A stretch of DNA of 64,000 bases from Ancylomarina longa (GCF_003996985.1 NZ_RJJX01000009.1:1-64000); one strand, 5' to 3'; positions 10,117 to 18,553 are shown, numbered from the stretch's first letter. The notes: generated by a model from the sequence alone, not told the origin. Numbers and translations: made by a program.

Positions 10117-11298
10117 TTACTTAGTACCGTGGAAATTAGTAGCTTTTGCTGATAATTGTTCCATCGTCTTAGTACTTTGAGAACCACCTAAACCATTTAC
10201 ATCTTTATGACATTGGTAGCAAACATAGTCTAATGACATTCCTAATCCTTCAGGATTTGCAACAGTACCTTCTGCATTAAATAATTTACCATCGGCAGCA
10301 GCGTTGATATTGAAAATGTGAGTTTTGATATCACCTTTATAATCACCTGTTTTAATTGCAGATTTTGAAGCTTTAGGCATGTGACAAGTAATACATTCTA
10401 ATTGAGCACCGCCATGGTTGTCTGCATTAAATGTAGAGTGACAATCAGTACAAGCTTTGGTTACACCTTGTCCTAATGCTTTATCATCATATTTTACTGA
10501 TGCATGAGGATCATGACAATCAATACAACCAACATTATTTGCATTGTGACTACTGGTCAACCATTCGTCATATTGTTCGTGGTGCTTGATAAAACCTCCA
10601 CTTGCAGCGATAGAACGGTCTGCATTTCTGGTGTGACATCTTCCGCATAATTCAGATGTTTTGTCTACATGTATATCTGATTCCTCAGTAGTAACAGTAT
10701 GAATGTTACCCATTCCATGGCACTCTTCACAATGAACCCCACCAGCAAAAAATTCACCTGCAATACCTTCCAGGCCATCCTGATGTGCACCACCGTCGTC
10801 TGTAGATTTCCATCCTGTAGTGTGGCATTTACCACAATCATAAGGTTTTGTACCCATTGCATGACTTGTTGAATAACCAACTTGTGTCCCATCTGCCATA
10901 TTAAATTGGGTATCATCATTACTGTTATTATCAGTCATGATATAACCATTTGAATCTAACCAACGAGCTTTCCATCCATAACCACCAATCATATAGGTTA
11001 CATCAGCCCATGTCTTGCCTTGTGGTAATTGAATATATCCAAGATCGTGCCATGGAATTTCAGGCTCATTACCATCAACAACTTTATTCAATTTGTAAGG
11101 GTGACCGCTTTCAATAAACATGTCATATTTGTCTTGGTGACATGTTGCGCAAGTTTCCGATCCTGCAAATGCCAACTCTGTTGGTACTGGATCTGGATCC
11201 GGAGTAATTGGATCATCATTATTACTACAACTAGTCAAACTTAAACTAGAAGCGATAAAAACGAGCCCCATTATTGGAAATAAATTTTTGATTTTCAT
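10117..11298 (-). CDS. Octahaem c-type cytochrome lipoprotein
   Basis: This 393-residue exported protein has a lipobox LTSC (Cys24) and eight CxxCH haem-binding motifs, starting at Cys50, 155, 190, 218, 258, 283, 302 and 360. There is no CxxCK variant, so the lysine-ligated active-site haem of nitrite reductase NrfA or octahaem tetrathionate reductase is not indicated. The roughly 100-residue gap between haems 1 and 2 is typical of cytochrome c554-like multihaem proteins. It probably carries electrons at the periplasmic face or outer membrane. The NapH-like protein encoded next is a plausible quinol-side partner. The terminal acceptor is unknown. Confidence 0.9.
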   Translation of the reverse strand: MKIKNLFPIMGLVFIASSLSLTSCSNNDDPITPDPDPVPTELAFAGSETCATCHQDKYDMFIESGHPYKLNKVVDGNEPEIPWHDLGYIQLPQGKTWADVTYMIGGYGWKARWLDSNGYIMTDNNSNDDTQFNMADGTQVGYSTSHAMGTKPYDCGKCHTTGWKSTDDGGAHQDGLEGIAGEFFAGGVHCEECHGMGNIHTVTTEESDIHVDKTSELCGRCHTRNADRSIAASGGFIKHHEQYDEWLTSSHNANNVGCIDCHDPHASVKYDDKALGQGVTKACTDCHSTFNADNHGGAQLECITCHMPKASKSAIKTGDYKGDIKTHIFNINAAADGKLFNAEGTVANPEGLGMSLDYVCYQCHKDVNGLGGSQSTKTMEQLSAKATNFHGTK

Positions 11299-11720
11299 TT
11301 TATTAAGAATTAAGTTTTTTTCGATAGTATAAAACTACATACGCCTAATTCTTAATACAATCGCAACTTTTACGTATTTCTTCTACCAGATACTACGTAG
11401 TTTTTTGGGTGAAATTCTGTGGTGTTTTTAAATTGCATTCGTTACGACTCTTAGAAACAGGGCTAAGTACCCCCCATTTCAGGTCAATAAAGTCCTACTT
11501 TTGTTCCTGTCGAATAGATTGGTTCAATCTGTATTTTTATAATCATTACTTTTCATTTTTAAATGATTTACACCACCCGATTCTGTGATATTTTAGTCCT
11601 AAAAAACACTTTTTAATAACATCCTTTAAATATATTCTGTCTGCGAATGCATGCAATTAATTTTATAAATTTTGTATATTCGCATTAACCATACTAAATT
11701 ATTCATCAAGCAAAACCTGA
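11299..11720. other. Divergent intergenic region with a short palindrome
   Basis: This is the control region between the octahaem cytochrome (minus) and the unknown gene at 11721 (plus). A perfect 10-bp palindrome, ACTACGTAGT, lies at 11392-11401, about 95 bp upstream of the cytochrome start, followed by T6. It could be an operator or a weak hairpin. No exact TAnnTTTG was found on either strand. Confidence 0.4.
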
Positions 11721-12509
11721 ATGCCCTACCGAAGATTACCAAATACCGACCTGGCGCGTGTTCGTGCTCTAAAAACTGCTCTTGACCAAAGTAAGAAGGA
11801 AAATCGCTTTGATATGAGCTTTTCTTTTCCTTTTCTTCAAAAATTGGAATGTTTTGTTCCGCATTACGAACTTGCCGTTCAAAATCAACGTTTGGCTTTA
11901 AAGCAACAATCCGAAAAAGGGAGGGCTTATAATGAGAAAATGAGAAAAGCCAGGTTATATGTTTCTCATTTTCTACAGGTTTTGAATTTTTCTATTTTGC
12001 GTGGTGAGTTAAAACCTGAAGTACGGGAGTTTTATAGTTTGAAAAAAAATTCTAAGGCTATTCCATCTTTACTGCAGGAGAAAAAACTTATAGAATGGGG
12101 TGATAAACTGATAAAAGGAGAACAGGAGCGCATTAGAAGAGGTGGGAATCCCATTTATAGTCCATCGATTGCTTTGGTGCGTGTTAATTGTGAAAATTTT
12201 AAGCAAGCTTACAGTTATCAGAAAACCTTACAAAACAATACACAGCGATTTTCGGATAAAGCGCTGGAGTATCGGGATAAAGCAGATCAGTTAATCTTGA
12301 ATATTTGGAATGAGGTGGAAGCCCATTACTCTAATTTGCCAATTGATGAACGCCGTGAAAAATGTAGCGAATATGGTGTAATATATGTTTGGAGAAAAGA
12401 AGAAATAGAAAAACTAAAGCTGAATCAACAGGCCAAAGAACAGGAACTTAGTTTAAATTTCACGCCTCCAGAAGAATCCGAACATCAAGAGAATCACCAG
12501 AAAGCATGA
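11721..12509 (+). CDS. Conserved-looking helical protein, function unknown
   Basis: I do not recognise a family. This 262-residue protein is Lys/Glu/Gln-rich, has no signal peptide or membrane segment, and looks almost entirely alpha-helical. Its tail is charged and Glu/His-rich. The frame is long and uses codons like its neighbours. Its last 57 bp overlap the 3' end of the convergent CPBP protease gene. It is probably a cytoplasmic protein. No catalytic motif is visible. Confidence 0.7.
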   Translation: MPYRRLPNTDLARVRALKTALDQSKKENRFDMSFSFPFLQKLECFVPHYELAVQNQRLALKQQSEKGRAYNEKMRKARLYVSHFLQVLNFSILRGELKPEVREFYSLKKNSKAIPSLLQEKKLIEWGDKLIKGEQERIRRGGNPIYSPSIALVRVNCENFKQAYSYQKTLQNNTQRFSDKALEYRDKADQLILNIWNEVEAHYSNLPIDERREKCSEYGVIYVWRKEEIEKLKLNQQAKEQELSLNFTPPEESEHQENHQKA

Positions 12510-13367
12510 TAATAAACCTAAAAACCAAAAGTTGTCATTGGTTCCAACACTTTCCATTTGTTTGGGTAAGTTTCCTCTTTGTATATAGTAGGCGCTTAAT
12601 ACGGCTAATCCGTTATTCATTAGATGCGCAACGATTGGTACCCATAAACTTTTCGTCCAAATTAGTAAATAACCAAAGAGAATGCCCATTGCCATTCTGG
12701 GGAGCAAACCAAAAAATTGCATGTGGAGGGCTGCAAATAAAAATGCTGTGATCACGATTCCCCAATGAATATTATTGGTCATATTGGTGAAAATCTTTTG
12801 AAGGACACCACGAAATAATAATTCTTCGCCTAATGCTGGAATCACTGCTATTAGAAGTAAATTAAGCAGCAGATCCAAGGGAGAGTTCATCACCAAAAAT
12901 TTTTCAGTAATGGTTTTCGCCTGATCTTCGCTTGTTCGCATCCACGATTCTGCGCCAGAAAGGAAATCCGGTAATTGGAGATGAGAATTGATTTCTGCCA
13001 GAAAGTTAATCATAGGTAATGCTACGATAATAGTTACACTGGCAACTACAAAGGTTAGAAAAGGAGTTTTGTGATTCAGAAATAAAAATCCAAACACATT
13101 ATTGTGCACCAAATATGCAAGGATGAAAGGAGGAATAATAAACATTCCGGTGGAATAGATGGCCTGATAAAATTTTAATGCAGATATATTTGCCGCATCA
13201 CTAAGTATATTAATGCTTTCCGTATCGGTTAATATATTGATATTAAAAAAGAAATAAGCTAAAACACTTCCTGCAAACATGGTAAGAAAAAATGATCCCA
13301 AAATGATCAACAAACTTAGAACTAATTGAGAAAGCGGACTATAATGACTAAATGAAGCTTTTAACAT
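12453..13367 (-). CDS. CPBP family intramembrane metalloprotease
   Basis: This protein of about 304 residues has some seven hydrophobic segments and the CAAX-protease/bacteriocin-processing signature. GEELLFRG gives the two metal-side glutamates and the arginine, ALHMQF gives the first histidine, and a later AHLMNN motif the second. I choose the ATG at 13367 because a TATTTTTG promoter element (13391-13398) covers the upstream GTG alternative at 13391. The 3' end overlaps the convergent unknown gene by 57 bp. Substrates of such proteases in Bacteroidota are mostly unknown. Confidence 0.88.
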   Translation of the reverse strand: MLKASFSHYSPLSQLVLSLLIILGSFFLTMFAGSVLAYFFFNINILTDTESINILSDAANISALKFYQAIYSTGMFIIPPFILAYLVHNNVFGFLFLNHKTPFLTFVVASVTIIVALPMINFLAEINSHLQLPDFLSGAESWMRTSEDQAKTITEKFLVMNSPLDLLLNLLLIAVIPALGEELLFRGVLQKIFTNMTNNIHWGIVITAFLFAALHMQFFGLLPRMAMGILFGYLLIWTKSLWVPIVAHLMNNGLAVLSAYYIQRGNLPKQMESVGTNDNFWFLGLLSCFLVILLMFGFFWRREI

Positions 13368-13390
13368 GGAACTTATTTTAATGTAATGCA

Positions 13391-13423
13391 CAAAAATACA
13401 AATTCCTTTTAAGGGAGAGACAA
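13391..13423 (-). promoter_or_regulatory. Predicted promoter of the CPBP protease gene
   Basis: On the minus strand, TTG (complement of 13421-13423), 22 bp, then TATTTTTG (complement of 13391-13398). This gives a leader of about 15-20 nt to the ATG at 13367 and argues against the GTG at 13391. Confidence 0.6.
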
Positions 13424-13535
13424 TTCCATTCGTAAAGCAGCTATTTATTCAATAACAATTACCACAATAGGAGGAAACCTTTTATAAGGTATAGCGAATT
13501 AGGAAGCCAGCAGCGAACACCTCCACTATTTGTTT

Positions 13536-13543
13536 TATCTTTG
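13536..13543 (+). promoter_or_regulatory. Predicted rbfA promoter (-7 element)
   Basis: TATCTTTG lies 22 bp before the rbfA ATG and matches TAnnTTTG. No well-spaced TTG is visible upstream. Confidence 0.6.
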
Positions 13544-13565
13544 TTAAAATTTTAGATTAGGATTT

Positions 13566-13901
13566 ATGGATACAACTAGACAAAACAAAGTGTCAAGGTT
13601 ATTACAAAAAGATTTAGGGGAGATTTTTCAATTAGAATCTAGAAATCTTTTTGGAGGAAAACTAATATCGGTGACTACCGTTAGAATCAGTCCTGATTTG
13701 GGATTGGCAAAAGTCTATCTTAGTATTTTCCCAACGGATAAATCGGAAGATACTCTAAAGGCTATTAAAATGAATACCAAAAATCTGCGCAGAATATTAG
13801 GAAATAGAGTGGGGAAACAATTAAGAATTGTTCCCGAGTTGGCTTTTTTTGTTGATGATTCACTTGATTATATAGAGAACATTGACAATTTACTTTCCTA
13901 A
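13566..13901 (+). CDS. rbfA: 30S ribosome-binding factor A
   Basis: This 111-residue protein matches RbfA in length and pattern. It has an N-terminal RQNKVSRLLQKDLGEIF helix, a central segment of the form VRISPDLGLAKVYLSIF, and a C-terminal LRIVPELAFFVDDSLD motif typical of the KH-like fold. RbfA acts in late maturation of the small ribosomal subunit and cold adaptation. The LolC/E-type permease follows after 33 bp on the same strand, an order common in Bacteroidota (from memory). Confidence 0.93.
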   Translation: MDTTRQNKVSRLLQKDLGEIFQLESRNLFGGKLISVTTVRISPDLGLAKVYLSIFPTDKSEDTLKAIKMNTKNLRRILGNRVGKQLRIVPELAFFVDDSLDYIENIDNLLS

Positions 13902-13934
13902 TTCAGTTTTTATTTCAATATTCTCTAGCATAAA

Positions 13935-15152
13935 TTGAATCTTCCATTTTATATTGCCAAGCGATATCTCTTTTCTAAGAAGAAGCAAAACGTAATCAAT
14001 ATCATTTCTTTGATTTCGGTAATTGGTGTGTCTGTTGGTACCATGTCTTTGGTTATCGTTTTATCTGTATTTAATGGATTCGACGGATTGATCACCAACT
14101 TGTTTGGAAGCTTCGACCCTGATCTTAAAATCCTACCCGGCGAGGGGAAGACCTTTATTCCTGATTCTACTTTTGAACAGGTGAAGAAGTTGAAACAAGT
14201 CGTTTTTTATAGTGAAGTATTAGAGGAAAATGCCCTGCTAAAATATGGAAATCGTCAACGTCCGGCTATCGTAAAAGGAGTGGATGAGGAATTTAGCCTC
14301 ATGACAGGTATTGATACGATGATGGTAGAAGGGAACTTTGTTCTAAATCGTCCCAATCAGCAATTTGCTGTTTTGGGTTATGGAGTAGCTGCAAATTTAG
14401 GCGTTGGTTTAAGCTTTGTGGATCCCATCAAATTTTATGTACCAAGGCGGAATGCCAAGTTGGGACTTAATCCGATGGATGCTTTTAATGTGGAATATTT
14501 ATATCCTTCGGGATATTTTATGATTCAGGCCGATTTCGATGCACAATACGTATTGGTTCCCTTACAATTTGCACGTAAACTATTCGATTACGATCGCGAA
14601 GTTAGTGCTATTGAATTATCCATAGGAGATAAGGAGGAGATTGAGGAGGTTAAGCAACAAATTCAAAGTCTTGTAGGAAATGGTTTTGTTGTAAAAAACA
14701 GGTTTGAGTTGCATAGCGTTCTGTTTAAGATGATGCAATCCGAAAAGATGGCAATCTTCTTCATCTTAGCATTTATTCTGTTGATTGCCTCCTTTAATGT
14801 AATCGGTTCTCTCACTATGCTTATCATCGATAAAAAACAGGATATTTCTACACTTCGTAGTATGGGTGCGACGGAAAAAACCATTCAGAAAATATTCCTG
14901 TTGGAAGGCTGGTTAATATCAATCTTAGGTGCTTTTATTGGAATATTTTTGGGGAGTGTGATTTGTCTGCTTCAAATACAATATGGCTTTATTGAATTTC
15001 CCGGAGGTGGGAGTTTTATCGTGAACAGCTATCCTGTAGAGCTTCAAATTAGCGATATTTTTATCATCTTTACCACTGTTGTGTTAATTGGATATATTGC
15101 TTCGCGATTTCCGGTTCGATACATCACCAAAAGGTATCTGCAGTTCAATTAA
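13935..15152 (+). CDS. LolC/E-type lipoprotein-releasing ABC permease (FtsX/MacB fold)
   Basis: This 405-residue inner-membrane protein has the LolC/LolE layout: a first helix at about 20-45 (INIISLISVIGVSVG), a large periplasmic domain, and three C-terminal helices from about 265. It would work with a LolD-like ATPase, not encoded here, to release lipoproteins toward the outer membrane. The start is TTG: an in-frame stop lies at 13926-13928 and no ATG follows it before the conserved LPFYIAKRYLF segment. It is probably co-transcribed with rbfA. Confidence 0.88.
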   Translation: MNLPFYIAKRYLFSKKKQNVINIISLISVIGVSVGTMSLVIVLSVFNGFDGLITNLFGSFDPDLKILPGEGKTFIPDSTFEQVKKLKQVVFYSEVLEENALLKYGNRQRPAIVKGVDEEFSLMTGIDTMMVEGNFVLNRPNQQFAVLGYGVAANLGVGLSFVDPIKFYVPRRNAKLGLNPMDAFNVEYLYPSGYFMIQADFDAQYVLVPLQFARKLFDYDREVSAIELSIGDKEEIEEVKQQIQSLVGNGFVVKNRFELHSVLFKMMQSEKMAIFFILAFILLIASFNVIGSLTMLIIDKKQDISTLRSMGATEKTIQKIFLLEGWLISILGAFIGIFLGSVICLLQIQYGFIEFPGGGSFIVNSYPVELQISDIFIIFTTVVLIGYIASRFPVRYITKRYLQFN

Positions 15153-15253
15153 AATTGATCTGAACGGATACCAAACCATCAAATACACCGTTTCAAGCAT
15201 GTTAGGATAGTCTTCCTTTGATTTATCCGCAATAAGATTTAAAACTTACAAGA

Positions 15254-15922
15254 ATGAGACAAATGATGCTTTTTTGCTTGTTTATTCTGGGAATCTCCCA
15301 ATTGGTACAAGCACAACAAACAGCTACTACTTCCACTGGCAAAGTGGTAATTCTTTACGATAATGGAAGCTGGAAGTATGTGGATGCAAATCTTGCAGAA
15401 GAAAATGTTAATTCTCAGAACAATTTACAAAGTAATAGTCTGGAAGAATTTCCCGTTAGTAAAGAAGTGAAAATAAAAGACGGTGTAGTGGAAAAGACTG
15501 TCTTTGTCGAAGGACCTAGTGCGAAACTTCAAAAGTACTTTAAAATTAAAAATATCGTTCGTTGTAACTTTACATTGAATTCTAAAGATGGCAAAGTGAC
15601 TCTAAAAACGGATTGGAAAGTAATGAACGGAGAAGGATATTCGTATTTTGGTTTTATCAACAAAGGCAATAAAATAAGCCTGGAATTGGTCGGAGGACAA
15701 AGTCTGGATTTGGTATATACCGAAGAATTTGAACCCAAAGAATTCCCCAAATATGGTTTTACTACCTATACCGCTTCGTTGGAGTTAAGCAAGGAGCAGA
15801 TTGAATTGTTACGCAGAAGTATTGTATTGCGCGCAAGCATGAACTGGAGCCGAAGAACGGAGGAATATAAGGTAATTGCACCTTCCTATTTTATCAAAGC
15901 ACTTGCTCAGATTTTAGAATAA
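15254..15922 (+). CDS. Secreted protein of unknown function, paralogue A
   Basis: This 222-residue protein has a signal peptide ending near VQAQQ. The mature part opens with a short strand motif VVILYDNGSWKYVD and continues with a beta-rich body ending in a WSRR-x-EEY ... YFIKAL tail. The next gene encodes a clear paralogue with the same motifs in the same order. I know of similar short exported proteins with an LxDxGxWxY motif in Bacteroidota but cannot assign a function. It has no lipobox, so it is probably periplasmic. Confidence 0.75.
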   Translation: MRQMMLFCLFILGISQLVQAQQTATTSTGKVVILYDNGSWKYVDANLAEENVNSQNNLQSNSLEEFPVSKEVKIKDGVVEKTVFVEGPSAKLQKYFKIKNIVRCNFTLNSKDGKVTLKTDWKVMNGEGYSYFGFINKGNKISLELVGGQSLDLVYTEEFEPKEFPKYGFTTYTASLELSKEQIELLRRSIVLRASMNWSRRTEEYKVIAPSYFIKALAQILE

Positions 15923-15954
15923 TCATTACTATTAAAAACCCAAATACATAACCA

Positions 15955-16611
15955 ATGAATAAGATAGGCATAGTGCTTGTTTTCTTGCTGATTCCACTTT
16001 CCCATCTGGATGCTCAAATAAGACTGAGAACTCCCGAAGGTAAATTTGTACTCCTATTTGATAATGGAACCTGGAAATACGAAGAAACAAAACCGGTAAT
16101 TCAAGAAATGAAGGAAGTTGCTCCTCTGCAGATGAAGGAGGAGGCTGAAAAGCCCATAAATTTTAAAACTGCAAGTTTGGATGCTCAAACCGTTATTAAA
16201 GGAACTAGTGCCAAACTGAGTAAATTCTCGAAGACCAATAATGTGGTAAAATGCGATTTTGCATTGGTTTCCACAAAGGAGAAAGCGATTCTCCATACCA
16301 ATTGGAAAATAATGGATGGGGAAGGCTTTCGATTCTTTGGATATATCACGAAAAAATCGAAAATGGAATTGGAACTTTCCAATGGGGAAACCATTATTCT
16401 ACAATATCAACAGGATTTTGCACCCAAGGAATATCCGCAATATGGATTTACCACATTTACAGCTGAGTTGGAATTAAGCAAGGAGCAAATTCAAAAGCTA
16501 CAAGCTGCCTATCTGCAAAAGGTAAATATGTATTGGAGCAGAAGAGTCGAAAGCTATGATATATTCAATCCCGATTATTTTATCAAGGCAATACCGGAAA
16601 TAACGGAGTAG
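15955..16611 (+). CDS. Secreted protein of unknown function, paralogue B
   Basis: This 218-residue paralogue of the preceding gene lies 32 bp downstream. Shared features are the signal peptide, the opening VLLFDNGTWKYEE, the ASAKL/TSAKLSK region, KxxMxGEGxxxFGxI, FAPKEYPQYGFTTFTAELELSK and the C-terminal YFIKAI. The linker after the first motif diverges. The pair is a tandem duplication, probably one transcript. Confidence 0.75.
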   Translation: MNKIGIVLVFLLIPLSHLDAQIRLRTPEGKFVLLFDNGTWKYEETKPVIQEMKEVAPLQMKEEAEKPINFKTASLDAQTVIKGTSAKLSKFSKTNNVVKCDFALVSTKEKAILHTNWKIMDGEGFRFFGYITKKSKMELELSNGETIILQYQQDFAPKEYPQYGFTTFTAELELSKEQIQKLQAAYLQKVNMYWSRRVESYDIFNPDYFIKAIPEITE

Positions 16612-16712
16612 GCATTCCTACCTGTATATATCACTTAAATAGTGATTGAGCCGCCATCAGCTAACAGCAGAATCCAATTCATTAACAATCCATACGTAAA
16701 CATATGCTTGTC

Positions 16713-16752
16713 TGCCTTCATCGGGATATTTCTATCCCCGATAGGGAAGGCA
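16713..16752. other. Strong hairpin
   Basis: Two nested arms pair: TGCCTTC with GAAGGCA, and ATCGGG with CCCGAT, around a short loop. It has no T-run, so it is not a classical terminator. It may be the end structure of the preceding transcript or part of a repeat element. Confidence 0.55.
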
Positions 16753-16831
16753 TGCCTATATAGGGCGTATGGAAGCGGTAAAATAGTACTAAATCACTCT
16801 CTTTTTACGCTTACCACATCTCTTTTTAACA

Positions 16832-17032
16832 AAATGGCTTTCTTGTTGCTCTTACTCACTATCTTTTCATCCTAAACTGGTGTCTTGTTACCCTTTTCTT
16901 ATTTCTTTTCTAACAAGAAAGGCATTTAGAACAACTAGAAGGGAATATAGTTAACAAGACACTAATTTAGAGCAACAATGCAGTTGTTTAGTTTAACTAG
17001 AGAGGCTTTTTGCTAACAAGCTTGCTATTTAG
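16832..17032. repeat. Cluster of degenerate 19-20 bp elements in both orientations
   Basis: The elements read TAACAAG, about 7 bp, then TTTAG. Direct copies are near 16911-16930, 16952-16970 and 17013-17032. Inverted copies are at 16872-16890 (two mismatches to the 16952 copy over 19 bp) and, weaker, at 16832-16850. Opposed copies could form long stems. Confidence 0.6.
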
Positions 17033-17208
17033 AATTAATATCGTCCTAAACGTTTCTGTTTATTTATATCTTTTATTGCAATCCAAATGTTTATGGCTGA
17101 TAATACTATAAAGGGGTTGTTTTTAAGGATCTTGAACAGTGGCATCTTCTTTAAATACTTTTCGTTTTACGAAAGCTTTAGTAAGACCGGGAAGTTGAGA
17201 ACTTTGTT

Positions 17209-17353
17209 CGAAAATCACCCGGCCGCACTTAAGCTTGAGGCAAATAAGAAAGGTATTTAAAAAGTAGCCTTGATCTTTTTTGCTTCTGTTTTTTGGATTA
17301 AGCCAAAAAATGAAGTTGGGTTTGGGCGAAGCGCCAATTTAATTAGGACAATA
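17209..17353. repeat. Dispersed 145-bp repeat, copy 2
   Basis: Same orientation as the copy at 1-145, aligned without gaps with five mismatches (offset 17208). The similarity stops abruptly after ATTAGGACAATA. One of the mismatches breaks the GATCAAG arm seen in copy 1. Confidence 0.9.
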
Positions 17354-17495
17354 TTGATTTAGAATATATTTACACCGATTTTACTACTTAAACAGGAAAT
17401 CGTTAGACACGAATCATCGATTCATTACATCTTTTTTACTTGTCTTGAGTATTGGCATTGCTTTAAGCGGTTTGCTGCCTTATTTGTCTTCCTTT

Positions 17496-18491
17496 TTAGT
17501 CTTCCCCGATGGATAAATCGCCCCAATTGGCCGAAATCTTATCCAAAATCTCCATCAAACTGGCATAATCATTTGCCCGAAGCATGGCAATACGGGTTTG
17601 TTTAAAGTCGTATAAGCCTTTAAACATACCAGCCATATGCCTTCGCATGTGCAAAATTCCACGGCGTTCATCTATCCAATCAATGGCAGTATCAATTTGT
17701 TCTTTTAGCATTTTTACCTGTTGCGAAACGGTGGCAGGAGGTAGGAGTTCTCCGGTTTGCAGGTAATGCTTCACATCGCGGAAAATCCAGGGTTTTCCAA
17801 CCGCAGCGCGCCCAATCATAATGGCATCAACACCATATTTATCAAAAGCCAGTTTTGCCTTTTCGGGATTGGTAATATCGCCATTTCCGATAATAGGGAT
17901 GTGCATTCTAGGGTTGTTCTTCACCGCACCAATCAGACTCCAGTCAGCTTCTCCACGGTACATTTGGCAACGGGTTCTGCCATGAATTGTGAGACCTTGA
18001 ATTCCCACATCCTGTAATTGTTCTGCCAGTTCAACAATTATTTGCGAATCAGCATCCCATCCCAAACGTGTTTTTACCGTTACCGGGATATTTACAGCCT
18101 TTACCACCTCCTCGGTGATTTTTAAAAGCAAAGGAATATTTTTAAGCATTCCCGATCCGGCACCTTTAGTGGCAACCTTTCGCACCGGACAACCAAAATT
18201 CAAATCTAAAAATTCGGGATTGGCTTGCTCCACAATTTTGGCAGCTTCCACCATAGGATCCACTTCCTTCCCGTAGATTTGAATCGCTACCGGTCTTTCT
18301 TCTTCCAGAATCGTCAGCTTTTTCATTGTTCGGTTGACCGAGCGAATTAAAGCATCTGAGGAGATGAATTCGGTGTACATCAAATCTGCACCATATTGCT
18401 TACAAAGCAAACGGAACGGAGGATTGGTAACATCTTCCATGGGAGCAAGAAGCACAGGTTGTTGACCTAAATCAAGATTTCCTATTTTCAC
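17496..18491 (-). CDS. dusB: tRNA-dihydrouridine synthase
   Basis: This FMN enzyme reduces uridine to dihydrouridine in tRNA. From the start I choose it has 331 residues: the FMN-barrel opening APMEDVTNPPFR, the catalytic Cys101 in LNFGCPVRKV, the phosphate-binding GNGDI, and GRAAVGKPWIF. I start it at the GTG at 18491, which places VKIGNLDLGQQP first as in DusB relatives. A TATCTTTG promoter element at 18515-18522 lies inside the longer frame that begins at 18536 and rules that start out. It is divergent from the YqaA gene. Confidence 0.93.
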   Translation of the reverse strand: MKIGNLDLGQQPVLLAPMEDVTNPPFRLLCKQYGADLMYTEFISSDALIRSVNRTMKKLTILEEERPVAIQIYGKEVDPMVEAAKIVEQANPEFLDLNFGCPVRKVATKGAGSGMLKNIPLLLKITEEVVKAVNIPVTVKTRLGWDADSQIIVELAEQLQDVGIQGLTIHGRTRCQMYRGEADWSLIGAVKNNPRMHIPIIGNGDITNPEKAKLAFDKYGVDAIMIGRAAVGKPWIFRDVKHYLQTGELLPPATVSQQVKMLKEQIDTAIDWIDERRGILHMRRHMAGMFKGLYDFKQTRIAMLRANDYASLMEILDKISANWGDLSIGED

Positions 18492-18514
18492 ACGACTTTC
18501 TTTTGATTTGGGCA

Positions 18515-18522
18515 CAAAGATA
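18515..18522 (-). promoter_or_regulatory. Predicted dusB promoter (-7 element)
   Basis: The minus strand reads TATCTTTG, about 24 bp before the GTG start at 18491. This decides between the two possible dusB starts. Confidence 0.6.
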
Positions 18523-18545
18523 TAAAATCCTATCACATCTATTTT

Positions 18546-18553
18546 TACCTTTG
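18546..18553 (+). promoter_or_regulatory. Predicted yqaA-family promoter (-7 element)
   Basis: TACCTTTG ends 6 bp before the ATG at 18560. If real, transcription would start at or next to the start codon, giving a leaderless or nearly leaderless mRNA. Confidence 0.45.

Larger units (their letters stand above)
16612..17495. other. Repeat-rich intergenic region
   Basis: This 0.88-kb gap has no supported gene. A 77-codon frame at 16642-16875 has no recognisable product and runs across hairpins. Contents are a 40-nt hairpin (16713-16752), a cluster of degenerate TAACAAG...TTTAG elements (16832-17032) and the second copy of the 145-bp repeat (17209-17353). Confidence 0.7.

Noticed and set aside
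16642-16875. 77-codon open frame in the 0.9-kb gap after the tandem secreted paralogues
   Set aside because: It crosses a strong hairpin and degenerate repeats. There is no recognisable product or promoter.
18503-18536. Longer starts for dusB (18536) and the YqaA gene (18503), which would overlap
   Set aside because: The overlap contains the promoter element of dusB, and the shorter starts give the family-typical N-termini.
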